In this document: positions 40,165-49,043 of the stretch, one piece after another
Layout: each line of letters starts with the position of its first letter
Numbering within the stretch: position 1 is the stretch's first letter
Assembly: GCF_005404945.1 (NCBI RefSeq)
Contig: NZ_BJDG01000022.1
Location: forward strand, 1 to 59,159
Length of the DNA: 59,159 nt
Origin: Lactiplantibacillus pingfangensis
GTDB lineage: Bacteria; Bacillota; Bacilli; Lactobacillales; Lactobacillaceae
Direction of reading: 5' to 3'
The notes under the pieces: model-generated
Database searches by the model: none
The model's input: the letters and a program-made list of their open reading frames with translations, nothing else
What the model was told of the DNA's origin: nothing
Program-made: the position numbers and the translations under genes

Positions 40165-40512
40165 TTATTTTTCAGAATCGTCAGTAGTTGCTTTGTTAGC
40201 CGCTGAAATACTCATTTGAATCGTCTTGGGACGATCTTTAAAGATCACGATCGTTCCTTTGCCAAGAAAATCCTTTGGCCCGTCATAGGCGAGTTCATAT
40301 TCATTAGCAAATGCGCCTTCTTTTTGCAAAGTCATGAAGAAGATTTTGTGATCTTCGAAGTCGTCACTAAACATAACGGCCATTGAGGCGTCAATTAGTA
40401 ATTTTTCTTTGCGCATTTGGTTAAGGCGGTCCCATAAACCGTCAATAACTGGTTGGGGGATCAATTCCTTGACGTCGTCACCAGTACGGTGTTTCTTAGT
40501 CATTTCATACAT
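40165..40512 (-). CDS. DUF960-like protein
   Basis: 115-residue soluble protein. ELIPQPVIDGLWDRLNQMRKEKLLIDASMAVMFSDD and the later FKDRPKTIQMSI follow the pattern of DUF960 proteins of Firmicutes, whose function is unknown. ATG 40512 follows GGTG weakly; an inner ATG at 40503 has no binding site. Convergent with the surface protein gene, divergent from the DUF1836 gene. Confidence 0.7.
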   Translation of the reverse strand: MYEMTKKHRTGDDVKELIPQPVIDGLWDRLNQMRKEKLLIDASMAVMFSDDFEDHKIFFMTLQKEGAFANEYELAYDGPKDFLGKGTIVIFKDRPKTIQMSISAANKATTDDSEK

Positions 40513-40601
40513 TATTCAGGCACCACTTTTTCTTTTAAATTTAAATCGACCTTTAAATAATAACATATTCCGTTATTAATGCTATTTACAAGGAAATCTA
40601 G

Positions 40602-40630
40602 TTTACATGACTAGTTAATCTGTATATAAT
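40602..40630 (+). promoter_or_regulatory. Promoter of the DUF1836 gene
   Basis: TTTACA (40602-40607), 17-bp spacer, TATAAT (40625-40630), 29 bases before the ATG: nearly a perfect vegetative promoter. Confidence 0.8.
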
Positions 40631-40659
40631 GATGTTAACGAGTTGAGGAGGGATTACCC

Positions 40660-41187
40660 ATGGCAACGACGACAGAAACGTATGAAGATTGGCGGCACCG
40701 GATGAACAGAGTCATCTTACCGAAGTGGACGGAATTACCTAATTTTGATTTGTATATGGATCAAGTCTTGTTGCTCATCAACGAGACCTTACAACCGTTA
40801 GGCGCTGATCCAGTGACTGCGGCGATGATTAATAATTATGTGAAGCATAAGGTGATTTTATCGCCGGTAAAGAAAAAATATCAGATTATGCAACTGGCCG
40901 ATATTATTGTGATTAGTTTGCTAAAACCCAGTTATCCGTTAGACATGATTCGTCAAGGGATTGATCAAGTGACTGCGACCGGGTATCCGAAGCGGGCCTA
41001 TGACAGTTTTATTGAAGCGTTAGTCGACCGGTTACATCATTTAGATGAGCCTACTCGCGTGTCAGATCAGGATTTAAGTGGGAGCTTAACGACTGCGGCA
41101 GCACAATTAATTGTGGATAAGCTAAGAACGGATGAATTGATGCGCTTGAATCAGGCCCACACGCAACCAACCCAAATTGAAAAATAA
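40660..41187 (+). CDS. DUF1836 domain protein
   Basis: 175 residues, soluble. LPKWTELPNFDLYMDQVLLLINETLQPLG and MINNYVKHKVILSPVKKKYQIMQLADIIVISLLK are the conserved DUF1836 blocks; the second looks like a helix-turn-helix, so a DNA-binding role is possible. Function unknown. ATG after GAGGAGGG. Single-gene unit with its own promoter and terminator. Confidence 0.85.
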   Translation: MATTTETYEDWRHRMNRVILPKWTELPNFDLYMDQVLLLINETLQPLGADPVTAAMINNYVKHKVILSPVKKKYQIMQLADIIVISLLKPSYPLDMIRQGIDQVTATGYPKRAYDSFIEALVDRLHHLDEPTRVSDQDLSGSLTTAAAQLIVDKLRTDELMRLNQAHTQPTQIEK

Positions 41188-41196
41188 TGACAGTCT

Positions 41197-41245
41197 AAGA
41201 GACTTATTACCTGATAACTAAATTTTAGGTAAAAGTCTTTTTTTT
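41197..41245 (+). terminator. Intrinsic terminator after the DUF1836 gene
   Basis: AAGAGACTTATTACCTGA pairs with TTAGGTAAAAGTCTTT and is followed by a long T run. Confidence 0.75.
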
Positions 41246-41246
41246 G

Positions 41247-41275
41247 TTGCCGGAATGATTTGGATTTAGTATGAT
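41247..41275 (+). promoter_or_regulatory. Promoter of the response regulator gene
   Basis: TTGCCG (41247-41252), 17-bp spacer, TATGAT (41270-41275). Transcription would start near 41283, leaving a leader of about 100 bases that contains the hairpin at 41333. Confidence 0.55.
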
Positions 41276-41332
41276 TAAAGGGTGTTACAGTCGATTGCAA
41301 ACAATTGAATCAGAAGACAGGTAATTTAGTTC

Positions 41333-41353
41333 CCTCACTAAATGTTAGTGAGG
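41333..41353 (+). promoter_or_regulatory. Leader hairpin before the LytTR regulator
   Basis: CCTCACTAA ATG TTAGTGAGG, a perfect 9-bp stem with three-base loop, followed by TTTGTTT, 30 bases before the ATG. It looks like a weak terminator or an mRNA-stability hairpin. Confidence 0.5.
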
Positions 41354-41383
41354 TTTGTTTACCATGAGAAAGAGTGATTGATT

Positions 41384-42133
41384 ATGAAGGTGTTTATCAG
41401 TGACGATCAGCAAGAGCACCGTCTCTGGTTAACCGACATCATTACGGGCCAGCTTGATGAGTTGAACTTTAACTATGAGTTGGCACCGGTATGGCAACCT
41501 GATGACGTGCTCCATGCGGTGAAAGAGACTAGCGGACCGAATATTTATTTTTTGGATATTGTTTTGAAACAAGCGACCGATGGGATTGAACTCGCGACTA
41601 AAATTCGCGATTATGATCCGGATGGATTTATTGTCTATGTGTCAGTGCGCGATGATATGATGGTCGAAACGTTGAGCGCGATGACTACCCCAACGGGCTT
41701 TATTTCAAAAATGGATTTATTCGATAAAGAAAAATTTACCCCTCGGGTGCGGGCAGTCTTAAAGGTCATCAAGAAGCGTTTGTTAACTTTGAATGATGCG
41801 CCAGAACCAACTTTAAATTTACACAGTGGGACATTACTATTAAAATTGAAATTGAAGGATATCGTGTATTGTGAAAAAGTGCATGGTTTACGGACGGCGC
41901 GAATTGTGACGGAAAATCAGGCTTATTTAGTGCATAAAAATTTAAGTACGATCAAAGCACAACTTGGCGTTGGGCACTTTTTCAACGATTTCCAGAGCTA
42001 CGCACTCAATTTGAATAAAATTGTGACCATTGACTTTAGTAAGGGCGCGATTACGATGACTAATGGCGATCGGTTAGCCTTTAGCCGTGGCACAATCAAA
42101 AAATTACGGGCGTATTATCAAACTCAGGAATAG
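41384..42133 (+). CDS. LytTR-family response regulator without adjacent kinase
   Basis: 249-residue DNA-binding response regulator of the AgrA/ComE type. Receiver domain (1 to about 125) with acidic pair DD (7-8), phospho-acceptor Asp58 in IYFLDIV, and Lys in GFISKMD. LytTR domain (about 140-249) with LKLKDIVYCEKVHGLRTARI. Such regulators usually pair with a HPK10 kinase and a peptide pheromone, but neither is next to it; the neighbour is an HD protein. ATG 41384 has only a weak binding site (GAAAGAG). Confidence 0.88.
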   Translation: MKVFISDDQQEHRLWLTDIITGQLDELNFNYELAPVWQPDDVLHAVKETSGPNIYFLDIVLKQATDGIELATKIRDYDPDGFIVYVSVRDDMMVETLSAMTTPTGFISKMDLFDKEKFTPRVRAVLKVIKKRLLTLNDAPEPTLNLHSGTLLLKLKLKDIVYCEKVHGLRTARIVTENQAYLVHKNLSTIKAQLGVGHFFNDFQSYALNLNKIVTIDFSKGAITMTNGDRLAFSRGTIKKLRAYYQTQE

Positions 42134-42142
42134 GATGATTAG

Positions 42143-42802
42143 ATGGTAACAGAAACGCAATTAGCGGCCATTAAAGCATACGCGCTGCAACGATTGGCTC
42201 AAGATCATAGTGGTCATGGGAGTGACCATTTACAACGCGTCGTGCAATTAGCAACGCGGCTGGCCCAAGCTGAGCATGCGGACTTGGCGTTAACCGTTGC
42301 GGCAGCGTGGCTTCACGATGTGATTGATGATAAGTTGATGGCGGACCCCATTAAGGCGCACCAAGCTTTGGCGGATCAGTTGACAGACTTACACGTGACA
42401 CCTGCCGACCAGACTGAAATTTTCGATATTATTGACCACATGTCATTCAGCAAGTCCTTAGCTGGCACGCAGACCTTGTCATTAGCGGGGCAAATCGTGC
42501 AAGATGCGGACCGCTTAGATGCAATCGGCGCGATTGGGATTGCCCGTGCGCTGTATTATTCTGGGCATGTGGGTGAAAAAATCTATGACCCAGCAATTGC
42601 ACCGCGCGAGAATATGACTAAGGCACAATATCGTGAGGAACCTGGAACGGCCATTAATCATTTTTATGAAAAGCTTTTTAAGCTAGAAGACTTGATGAAT
42701 ACGGCAACGGCCAAACAATTAGCGCATCAACGAACCCAAGTCATGCGTGAGTTTGTGGCCCAATTCAAAGCAGAGTGGGCTGCAGATGATAAGTTAAATT
42801 AA
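42143..42802 (+). CDS. HD-domain phosphohydrolase
   Basis: 219-residue metal-dependent phosphohydrolase of the YedJ-like HD family. GHGSDHLQRVVQLATRLAQ gives the first His, AAWLHDVIDD the HD pair, and QDADRLDAIGAIGIARAL the later Asp, so the metal site is complete. Substrate unknown (often nucleotides). It starts 9 bases after the response regulator stop and is likely cotranscribed. Confidence 0.85.
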   Translation: MVTETQLAAIKAYALQRLAQDHSGHGSDHLQRVVQLATRLAQAEHADLALTVAAAWLHDVIDDKLMADPIKAHQALADQLTDLHVTPADQTEIFDIIDHMSFSKSLAGTQTLSLAGQIVQDADRLDAIGAIGIARALYYSGHVGEKIYDPAIAPRENMTKAQYREEPGTAINHFYEKLFKLEDLMNTATAKQLAHQRTQVMREFVAQFKAEWAADDKLN

Positions 42803-42821
42803 GAGTCTAAAGCTAGTTGTC

Positions 42822-42863
42822 AACTAAAAAATGGTTCGGGAAATTTTTCCCGGACCATTTTTA
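42822..42863. terminator. Intrinsic terminator for convergent genes
   Basis: AAAATGGTTCGGGAAA and TTTCCCGGACCATTTTT form a 15-bp stem between the HD protein gene (plus) and the HELSH membrane protein gene (minus). Confidence 0.85.
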
Positions 42864-43646
42864 GCGTCGTTGTGGTAATAGACGCGTAATCAGCATTACA
42901 ACTAGTGAGACTAACAGCGAGTAGCCTAAAATCATGGCTAAGGTGAACCCAAATGACGTGATTGCCTTTAAAATTACCGTTGACTGTTGATCAAAAATTG
43001 AAAAAATGATCGTGGCAACCGTTAAGAAAATCAACATTGTGGATAAGCCCAATGAACTATTTTGATAATCAGCTGGGCTGAGGTCAAAGCCACCGATGAC
43101 GATTAGAATTGTTAGGAAAAGCAACAATAGCAGTTGCCACCAACTGCTGACATTGGTCGTTAGTGCAGTCCAACTGCCAGCCCAATCAGGGTTGAACGGA
43201 TGATCTGCGAGTCGAAAAATAGCTTGCGATAAACCGGGATAGAGTAAGGCATCCAACCCTAATAAGCTAGCGGTACACCCAAAGATCGGTGCGACCCCGA
43301 TGAATAAGTTACCAACGGTTTGATAAAGGCTGGATTGACGCCAGGTATGGTTCACATAGCCGAGCGCCAGATCTTCATCAGCACCGTTATCTTGATTCAA
43401 ATGGGGCAATTTTAAGAGCCGCACGGATTGAATACTGTGGTGAAACAAGACGGCTAAAATCAAATGGCTTAACTCGTGGATGATAATGCCTAAGCAACCG
43501 AGGTAAACTTGGCTGTTGATGCCGTAGCGATTGACCAAATTAGCTTTGGTATGACGATTGACGATGGTCAGTAGCCAGGCTAATAATGCCGGTAGTCCTA
43601 ATAGGCTGAAAAGGACTAAAAGTAGGTTCTCAATAAATTGTGCCAA
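42861..43646 (-). CDS. Multi-spanning membrane protein with HELSH (HExxH) motif
   Basis: 261 residues with about six membrane segments. HELSH at residues 57-61, at the start of a hydrophobic helix (GIIIHELSHLILAVLFHH), is the zinc-binding signature of membrane metalloproteases such as the M50 group. A second zinc ligand of the M50 NPDG type is not seen, so the family assignment is open. Five bases after ybaK on the same strand, probably cotranscribed. Confidence 0.7.
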   Translation of the reverse strand: MAQFIENLLLVLFSLLGLPALLAWLLTIVNRHTKANLVNRYGINSQVYLGCLGIIIHELSHLILAVLFHHSIQSVRLLKLPHLNQDNGADEDLALGYVNHTWRQSSLYQTVGNLFIGVAPIFGCTASLLGLDALLYPGLSQAIFRLADHPFNPDWAGSWTALTTNVSSWWQLLLLLFLTILIVIGGFDLSPADYQNSSLGLSTMLIFLTVATIIFSIFDQQSTVILKAITSFGFTLAMILGYSLLVSLVVMLITRLLPQRR

Positions 43647-43650
43647 ATCA

Positions 43651-44157
43651 TCACTCCGTTATTTCACCAAAGGTCCCATGGACAAGTTTGCGTAAATCAT
43701 CAGCGTTAATTTCGATTGAGCGGCCGATTTTACCCGACGAGACTAAAATTTGGCCTTGTTTTTTGGCACTGTCATTTAGAAAGATTGGAAATTTCTTAGT
43801 CTCCCAAATGCCTACTGGTGTGTTGGCGCCATGTTCGTAACCAGTGGTGCGTTCCAAGTCTTTTAATGGAATCATCCCGACCTTTTTATTACCAGACAAT
43901 TTAGCTAATTTTTTATAGCTTAAATGTTCATCAATCGGCAAGACGCCAACCAACGGGCCGGTCTTATTGCCAATTAGTGCTAAGGTTTTATAAATATGAT
44001 GTTCGTCAACCCCGAGATGATCGACTTGTAATTGTTCGACGTCACCCTCGGTTTTCGTTGGAAATTCATATTGTTGATAACTGATATTGGCCTTGTCCAA
44101 AATCTTTTCAACGAGCGTTTTGCCCAAGCCATCTTTGTTCTTACGTTTCTTTGACAT
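43651..44157 (-). CDS. ybaK: YbaK/EbsC-type aminoacyl-tRNA deacylase
   Basis: 168-residue protein that by family role hydrolyses Cys-tRNA(Pro). It has the YbaK core with GVDEHHIYKTLAL (conserved Lys), GVLPIDEHLSYKKLAKLSG, TGYEHGANTPVG and a closing GQILVSSGKIGRSIEINADDL. ATG 44157 follows GAGGATG; the frame is open 15 bases further. Divergent from the GntR gene. Confidence 0.88.
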   Translation of the reverse strand: MSKKRKNKDGLGKTLVEKILDKANISYQQYEFPTKTEGDVEQLQVDHLGVDEHHIYKTLALIGNKTGPLVGVLPIDEHLSYKKLAKLSGNKKVGMIPLKDLERTTGYEHGANTPVGIWETKKFPIFLNDSAKKQGQILVSSGKIGRSIEINADDLRKLVHGTFGEITE

Positions 44158-44200
44158 GTTTTTCATCCTCACAAATATAAGATAGTCGTTCCAATTTTTT

Positions 44201-44218
44201 AAATGGACCGGTGCAATT
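44201..44218 (+). promoter_or_regulatory. Candidate GntR operator before the gntR gene
   Basis: AAATGGACCGGTGCAATT: ATGGACCGGTGCAAT is an imperfect palindrome that shares the core TGGACCG.T.CAATT with the long palindrome before xpkA (46285). It covers the -35 area of an extended -10 promoter (TGCTATACT, 44239-44247), so autorepression is likely. Confidence 0.65.
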
Positions 44219-44278
44219 CACGCAAGCCCTTAAATTTCTGCTATACTCTAAGTAGCAAATTAAAGACGAGGAGGAATC

Positions 44279-45007
44279 ATGATGGCAGATTTAGTTTATC
44301 AACAAGTCATCACTGACCTTAATAAACGTATTATGGCCAATGAATTTATTGATAAAAAATTACCAGATGAACGGAGCCTCAGTGAACAGTACCACGTGAG
44401 CCGCAGCTCTATTAAGCGCGCTTTGAACGTGTTAGCCAATCAAGGGCTTATTTTCAAGAAGCGCGGTTCTGGAACGTTTATTAACCCATTATATCTTAAA
44501 AATCAATCTTCATTTAAATATGAAGGCACAAATTTGGGAATTACCGATAGTTTAAATACAGAAGGTGCCCAACCTAGTATTCAATTATTAGACTTTCAGG
44601 TCATTCCTGCAAGTCAAGAGTTGCAACAGGATTTATTTTTAGCGCCCGATGAATTTGTTTATGAAATTAAGCGACTTCGATTATTAGATGAACAACCATT
44701 TATGATTGAAACGGGTTATATTCCAATTAAATTGGTACCCGAGTTGAATCGACAAATTGTCAGTGGGTCAATTTTTTCGTATGTGCAAAAGACGTTGAAG
44801 GCAGCGGTAACTAAATCTTTCTTATCCATTTCTGCGGATGTCTCGACCGCCACGGATCAAAAATTACTGACATTAAAAGCAACGGAACCCGTTGGTGTGA
44901 TGGGGGGGATCTTTTTCCTTGACGACGGGACGCCATTTGAAGTTTCCAACATGCGATTGCATTATAAGTATATGAAATATACGACCTTTGTTTCGACAGA
45001 ACAATAG
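44279..45007 (+). CDS. GntR/HutC-family regulator with UTRA domain
   Basis: 242-residue regulator. N-terminal winged helix (LPDERSLSEQYHVSRSSIKRALNVLANQGLIFKKRGSGTFI) and C-terminal UTRA ligand domain (FVYEIKRLRLLDEQPFMIETGYIP), which usually binds a sugar phosphate or similar effector. ATG 44279 follows GAGGAGG. Operator-like sequences lie at its own promoter and at xpkA, about 1.3 kb downstream, so control of phosphoketolase is likely. The esterase follows within 25 bases. Confidence 0.88.
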   Translation: MMADLVYQQVITDLNKRIMANEFIDKKLPDERSLSEQYHVSRSSIKRALNVLANQGLIFKKRGSGTFINPLYLKNQSSFKYEGTNLGITDSLNTEGAQPSIQLLDFQVIPASQELQQDLFLAPDEFVYEIKRLRLLDEQPFMIETGYIPIKLVPELNRQIVSGSIFSYVQKTLKAAVTKSFLSISADVSTATDQKLLTLKATEPVGVMGGIFFLDDGTPFEVSNMRLHYKYMKYTTFVSTEQ

Positions 45008-45032
45008 GTTGATGTAGAAAGAAGTTAAAATC

Positions 45033-45860
45033 ATGGCTTTAATTCGGGTTAATTTTATGGCGCAATCACTACATCGAACAGTCCCGCTAATGGTCTGTTT
45101 GCCAACCGATAAAGTTGATTCAGCTGGTCAAACGCCGACTGGGCCATTTAAAACGTTATATTTGTTACATGGGTTACTTGGTAGTGAAGTGGACTGGGTC
45201 TCTGGCACGCGAATTCAACGTTGGTCTGATGAACGTAATCTTGCGGTGGTCATGCCAGCCGGTGAAAATGGGTTCTACACGGATCATCCTTGGTCAACCG
45301 ACTTATATAGTCAATTTATCGGACAAGAATTGGTAGCGTTTACGAGACGGAGCTTTCCGTTGTCGACGAAACGGCGTGACACTTTTATCGGTGGGTTATC
45401 CATGGGTGGTTACGGCGCCTTAATTAACGGCTTACGCTTTCATGAAACCTTTGGCGCAATTATTATGTTATCCGCTGCATTGATGACGGCAACAGCGTTG
45501 GACAAGGCTACTAAGCCGGCTTGGTTTGCTGAAACACCAGCATACTTAAAGCACGTGTATGGTCCTGATTTAGCTGCCGTGCGTCAATCGGAATTAAATC
45601 CGCAAGTTTTATTGCAGCGGTTATTGGCCGAACAGGTCGAGTTACCGGCAATTTACATGGCCATCGGGAATGATGATGGGTTAAAAGGCGTTAATGACGA
45701 GTTTGATGCTTTTTTGACACAACATCAAATCAAGCATGTTTATGAAACGGGACCGGGGAATCATGAGTGGGACTTTTGGGATCGTTATTTATTGCGCGCT
45801 TTGAATTGGTTGCCGTTAGACACCCGAGCCGCTGGGATAAATTCTGGTCACATTGGCTAG
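45033..45860 (+). CDS. Alpha/beta-hydrolase esterase (EstA/tributyrin esterase-like)
   Basis: 275-residue serine esterase of the esterase D/S-formylglutathione hydrolase-like group. LYLLHGLLGSEVDW forms the oxyanion region, GGLSMGGYGAL holds the nucleophile Ser, and GPGNHEWDFWDRYL the catalytic His. Resembles tributyrin esterases of lactic acid bacteria, acting on short-chain esters. No signal peptide. Same strand as the gntR gene, likely cotranscribed. Repeat A4 begins 15 bases after the stop. Confidence 0.85.
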   Translation: MALIRVNFMAQSLHRTVPLMVCLPTDKVDSAGQTPTGPFKTLYLLHGLLGSEVDWVSGTRIQRWSDERNLAVVMPAGENGFYTDHPWSTDLYSQFIGQELVAFTRRSFPLSTKRRDTFIGGLSMGGYGALINGLRFHETFGAIIMLSAALMTATALDKATKPAWFAETPAYLKHVYGPDLAAVRQSELNPQVLLQRLLAEQVELPAIYMAIGNDDGLKGVNDEFDAFLTQHQIKHVYETGPGNHEWDFWDRYLLRALNWLPLDTRAAGINSGHIG

Positions 45861-45874
45861 TAGCTGCCGCTTCC

Positions 45875-46043
45875 GGTTGTCACCGACAACATGCGGTCGT
45901 GGGACCGGACCAAGCCAGGCACGTCTTGGTTTTCGCCCGGAACCCTTGCAAAAATCGCAAGTGTCCCGGTCCGTCCATGGCGTAAAATCGGCAAAGTCAG
46001 CCGATTAACGCCACCATCATGACTGATGTTGTCGGTGACAGCC
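45875..46043 (+). repeat. Intergenic repeat family A, copy A4
   Basis: About 169 bp. The outer stem is GGTTGTCACCGACAACAT with ATGTTGTCGGTGACAGCC, different in many positions from A2/A3 on both arms. The second stem CGGTCGTG pairs with CATGACTG through two G-U pairs. Hairpins GACCAAG..CTTGGTT, CCTTGC..GCAAG and GGCGTAAAATCGGC..GCCGATTAACGCC. A tail module runs to about 46165: AACCGTTGTG..CACAACGATT encloses AAGG..CCTT and CCAG-type pairs. Confidence 0.9.
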
Positions 46044-46284
46044 TCCAGCTGATCAACAGCTAACTAAGTGGAGACAGGCAAAACCGTTGTGTCGAAGGCC
46101 CCGACCTTCCCTTGGCTGGGATTGTCCCGCGATGCACAACGATTCTGACGAACAGAGTGTAGCTATTAATCACATGACAGTGCTGACGATTTTTTTCGGT
46201 TTCAATCTTTACGTATTTTGAAAAACTAGTAAAACCAGTATCGCGTCAGGGCTGATACTGGTTTTTATTTGTGTCAATACAGCT

Positions 46285-46320
46285 CTTTTTGTTAATTGGA
46301 CCGTTCCAATTAACAAAAAG
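46285..46320 (+). promoter_or_regulatory. 36-bp perfect palindrome upstream of xpkA, candidate GntR operator
   Basis: CTTTTTGTTAATTGGA, spacer CCGT, TCCAATTAACAAAAAG. It ends two bases before the -35 box of xpkA. Its core resembles the site before the gntR gene. Confidence 0.7.
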
Positions 46321-46321
46321 G

Positions 46322-46349
46322 TTGATTTTTAAAATTAAGCTGTTAAGAT
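46322..46349 (+). promoter_or_regulatory. Promoter of xpkA
   Basis: TTGATT (46322-46327), 16-bp spacer, TAAGAT (46344-46349). The start of transcription would lie near 46356, inside the cre site. Confidence 0.65.
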
Positions 46350-46355
46350 AGTAAT

Positions 46356-46369
46356 TGTAAACGATGTCA
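46356..46369 (+). promoter_or_regulatory. cre site (CcpA) at the xpkA start
   Basis: TGTAAACGATGTCA matches the consensus TGWAANCGNTNWCA at every position. It covers the expected transcription start, where CcpA binding represses. Phosphoketolase repression by glucose through CcpA is established for L. pentosus xpkA. Confidence 0.85.
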
Positions 46370-46417
46370 GTTACAGACAGACAATAATTTAAAAGCAAAT
46401 TAAGGAGTGTTTTGACT

Positions 46418-48784
46418 ATGACTACAGATTACTCATCGCCAGCATATTTGCAAGAAGTTGACAAGTATTGGCGTGCTGCTAATTACTTATCAGTTGGTCA
46501 ACTTTATTTAAAAGCTAATCCATTATTACAACAACCATTAAAAGCAAGTGACGTTAAAGTCCATCCAATCGGCCATTGGGGCACGATTGCTGGTCAAAAC
46601 TTTATTTATGCCCATTTAAACCGGGTGATTAATAAATACAACTTGAAGATGTTCTACGTTGAAGGTCCCGGTCATGGTGGTCAAGTGATGGTTTCAAACT
46701 CGTACTTAGACGGGACTTACACCGATATTTATCCTGAAATTACCCAGGACAAGGAAGGGATGCAGAAGTTATTTAAACAATTCTCATTCCCAGGTGGGGT
46801 GGCTTCACATGCTGCACCTGAAACACCAGGTTCTATCCACGAAGGTGGCGAACTTGGCTATTCAATCTCGCATGGTACCGGTGCAATTTTAGATAATCCT
46901 GATGAAATTGCTGCAGTCGTTGTCGGTGATGGGGAGTCAGAAACTGGCCCATTAGCAACGTCGTGGCAATCAACCAAGTTTATTAACCCAATCAATGACG
47001 GGGCTGTTTTACCAATCTTAAACTTGAACGGGTTTAAGATTTCTAACCCAACAATCTTTGGTCGGACTTCCGATGAAAAGCTTGCGAAATACTTTGAAAG
47101 TATGAATTGGGAACCAATCTTTGTGACTGGCGACGATCCTGAAAAGGTTCATCCATTATTAGCTAAAGCAATGGATGAAGCCATTGAAAAAATCAAGGCT
47201 ATTCAAAAGAATGCTCGTGAAAACAATGATCCTAGTTTGCCAACTTGGCCAATGATTGTCTTCCGCGCACCTAAAGGGTGGACCGGTCCTAAGACTTGGG
47301 ATGGCGATAAGATTGAAGGCTCATTCCGGGCCCATCAAATTCCAATTCCTGTCGATCAATTGGACATGGAACATTCAGATGCATTGGTTGACTGGTTGGA
47401 ATCATACAAGCCAGAAGAATTATTCAATGCTGATGGTAGCTTGAAAGATGATATTAAGGCAATCATTCCGACTGGACAAAGCCGAATGGCCGCCAACCCA
47501 ATTACCAATGGTGGGGTTGATCCTAAGGCGTTGAACCTGCCTAACTTCCGTGACTACGCTGTTGATACGACTAAACGTGGCGCAGATGTTAAGCAAGATA
47601 TGATTGTTTGGTCTGACTATCTTCGCGATGTCATCAAGAAGAACCCAGATAATTTCCGGTTGTTTGGTCCTGATGAAACGATGTCAAACCGGCTCTATGG
47701 CATTTTTGAAGCAACTAACCGTCAATGGTTGGAAGACATTCATCCAGACAGTGATCAATTTGAAGCGCCAGCTGGCCGAGTATTGGATGCTCAGTTATCT
47801 GAACATCAGGCTGAAGGCTGGCTTGAAGGCTACGTTCTAACTGGTCGTCATGGCTTATTTGCAAGTTATGAAGCGTTCTTACGCGTCGTGGATTCAATGT
47901 TGACCCAACATTTCAAGTGGTTACGGAAAGCCAACGAACTCGATTGGCGTCAAAAGTACCCATCATTGAATATTATTGCGGCTTCCACTGTGTTCCAACA
48001 AGACCATAATGGTTACACCCACCAAGATCCTGGTGCGTTGACTCATTTGGCTGAAAAGAAACCAGAATATATTCGTGAATATTTACCAGCTGACGCCAAC
48101 TCCTTGTTAGCAGTCGGTGATGTGATTTTCCGGAGTCAAGAAAAGATTAACTATGTCGTAACGTCGAAGCATCCACGTCAACAATGGTTCAGCATTGAAG
48201 AAGCTAAGCAATTAGTTGACAATGGCTTAGGCATTGTTGATTGGGCAAGTACTGACCAAGGTAGTGAACCTGATATTGTCTTCGCCGCTGCCGGGACGGA
48301 ACCAACATTGGAAGCTTTAGCTGCGATTCAGTTGTTGCATGACAACTTCCCTGACATGAAGATTCGGTTTATTAACGTGGTTGATCTGTTGAAGTTACGC
48401 AGTCCAAAGAAGGACCCACGTGGCTTATCAGATGAAGAATTTGACCATTACTTTACGAAGAACAAGCCAGTCGTCTTTGCCTTCCATGGTTATGAAGACT
48501 TGGTTCGCGACATCTTCTTTGATCGTCACAATCACAATCTGCACGTGCATGGTTACCGTGAAAATGGTGATATTACAACACCATTCGATGTCCGGGTCAT
48601 GAACCAAATGGATCGTTTCGATTTGGCTAAAGCTGCGATTGCGGCGCAACCAGCAATGGAAGATACCGGTGCAGCCTTTGTTCAAGACATGGATAACATG
48701 TTGGCTAAGCACAATGCTTACATTCGTGACGCTGGGACTGACTTGCCAGAAGTTAATGATTGGCAATGGAAAGGCCTGAAATAG
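46418..48784 (+). CDS. xpkA: Xylulose-5-phosphate/fructose-6-phosphate phosphoketolase
   Basis: Splits xylulose 5-phosphate with phosphate into acetyl phosphate and glyceraldehyde 3-phosphate; key enzyme of pentose use. 788 residues, TPP-dependent. [32 protein letters not shown], the TPP-binding [25 protein letters not shown], and the C-terminal [35 protein letters not shown] are present. ATG 46418 follows AAGGAG by ten bases, giving the same length as L. pentosus XpkA. Controlled by a cre and probably by the GntR protein. A terminator and repeat A5 follow. Confidence 0.97.
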   Translation: MTTDYSSPAYLQEVDKYWRAANYLSVGQLYLKANPLLQQPLKASDVKVHPIGHWGTIAGQNFIYAHLNRVINKYNLKMFYVEGPGHGGQVMVSNSYLDGTYTDIYPEITQDKEGMQKLFKQFSFPGGVASHAAPETPGSIHEGGELGYSISHGTGAILDNPDEIAAVVVGDGESETGPLATSWQSTKFINPINDGAVLPILNLNGFKISNPTIFGRTSDEKLAKYFESMNWEPIFVTGDDPEKVHPLLAKAMDEAIEKIKAIQKNARENNDPSLPTWPMIVFRAPKGWTGPKTWDGDKIEGSFRAHQIPIPVDQLDMEHSDALVDWLESYKPEELFNADGSLKDDIKAIIPTGQSRMAANPITNGGVDPKALNLPNFRDYAVDTTKRGADVKQDMIVWSDYLRDVIKKNPDNFRLFGPDETMSNRLYGIFEATNRQWLEDIHPDSDQFEAPAGRVLDAQLSEHQAEGWLEGYVLTGRHGLFASYEAFLRVVDSMLTQHFKWLRKANELDWRQKYPSLNIIAASTVFQQDHNGYTHQDPGALTHLAEKKPEYIREYLPADANSLLAVGDVIFRSQEKINYVVTSKHPRQQWFSIEEAKQLVDNGLGIVDWASTDQGSEPDIVFAAAGTEPTLEALAAIQLLHDNFPDMKIRFINVVDLLKLRSPKKDPRGLSDEEFDHYFTKNKPVVFAFHGYEDLVRDIFFDRHNHNLHVHGYRENGDITTPFDVRVMNQMDRFDLAKAAIAAQPAMEDTGAAFVQDMDNMLAKHNAYIRDAGTDLPEVNDWQWKGLK

Positions 48785-48810
48785 GCGACATGATTCTTAA
48801 ATGAGCTTAA

Positions 48811-48862
48811 TAAAACTGCGATTGGCTAACAAGCCTGACTTGTTAGTTAATCGCAGTTTTCG
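48811..48862 (+). terminator. Intrinsic terminator of xpkA
   Basis: AAAACTGCGATTGGCTAACAAG pairs with CTTGTTAGTTAATCGCAGTTTT, about 20 bp, with T at the end. Confidence 0.85.
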
Positions 48863-48871
48863 TTGTGAGCC

Positions 48872-49043
48872 GGTTGCTGCTGATAACATGCGGTCGTGGG
48901 ACCGGTCCAAGCCTGAGGAACGTCTTGAACCTCGCTCGGAACCCTTGCAAAAATCGCAAGTGTCCCGAACCGTCCGTGGTGTAAAATCGGCAAGGAACGC
49001 CGATTCAACGCCACCATCACGACCGATGTTATCAACAGCAACC
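48872..49043 (+). repeat. Intergenic repeat family A, copy A5
   Basis: About 172 bp. Outer stem GGTTGCTGCTGATAACAT with ATGTTATCAACAGCAACC, again changed on both arms. Second stem CGGTCGTG with CACGACCG; first hairpin loop is expanded (AAGCCTGAGGAACGTCTT); third hairpin TAAAATCGGC..GCCGATTCAACGCC. Unlike the other copies it lies behind a strong terminator, so read-through from xpkA is limited. A degenerate tail follows (GTGCATGAAACTTTTAGC). Confidence 0.88.
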
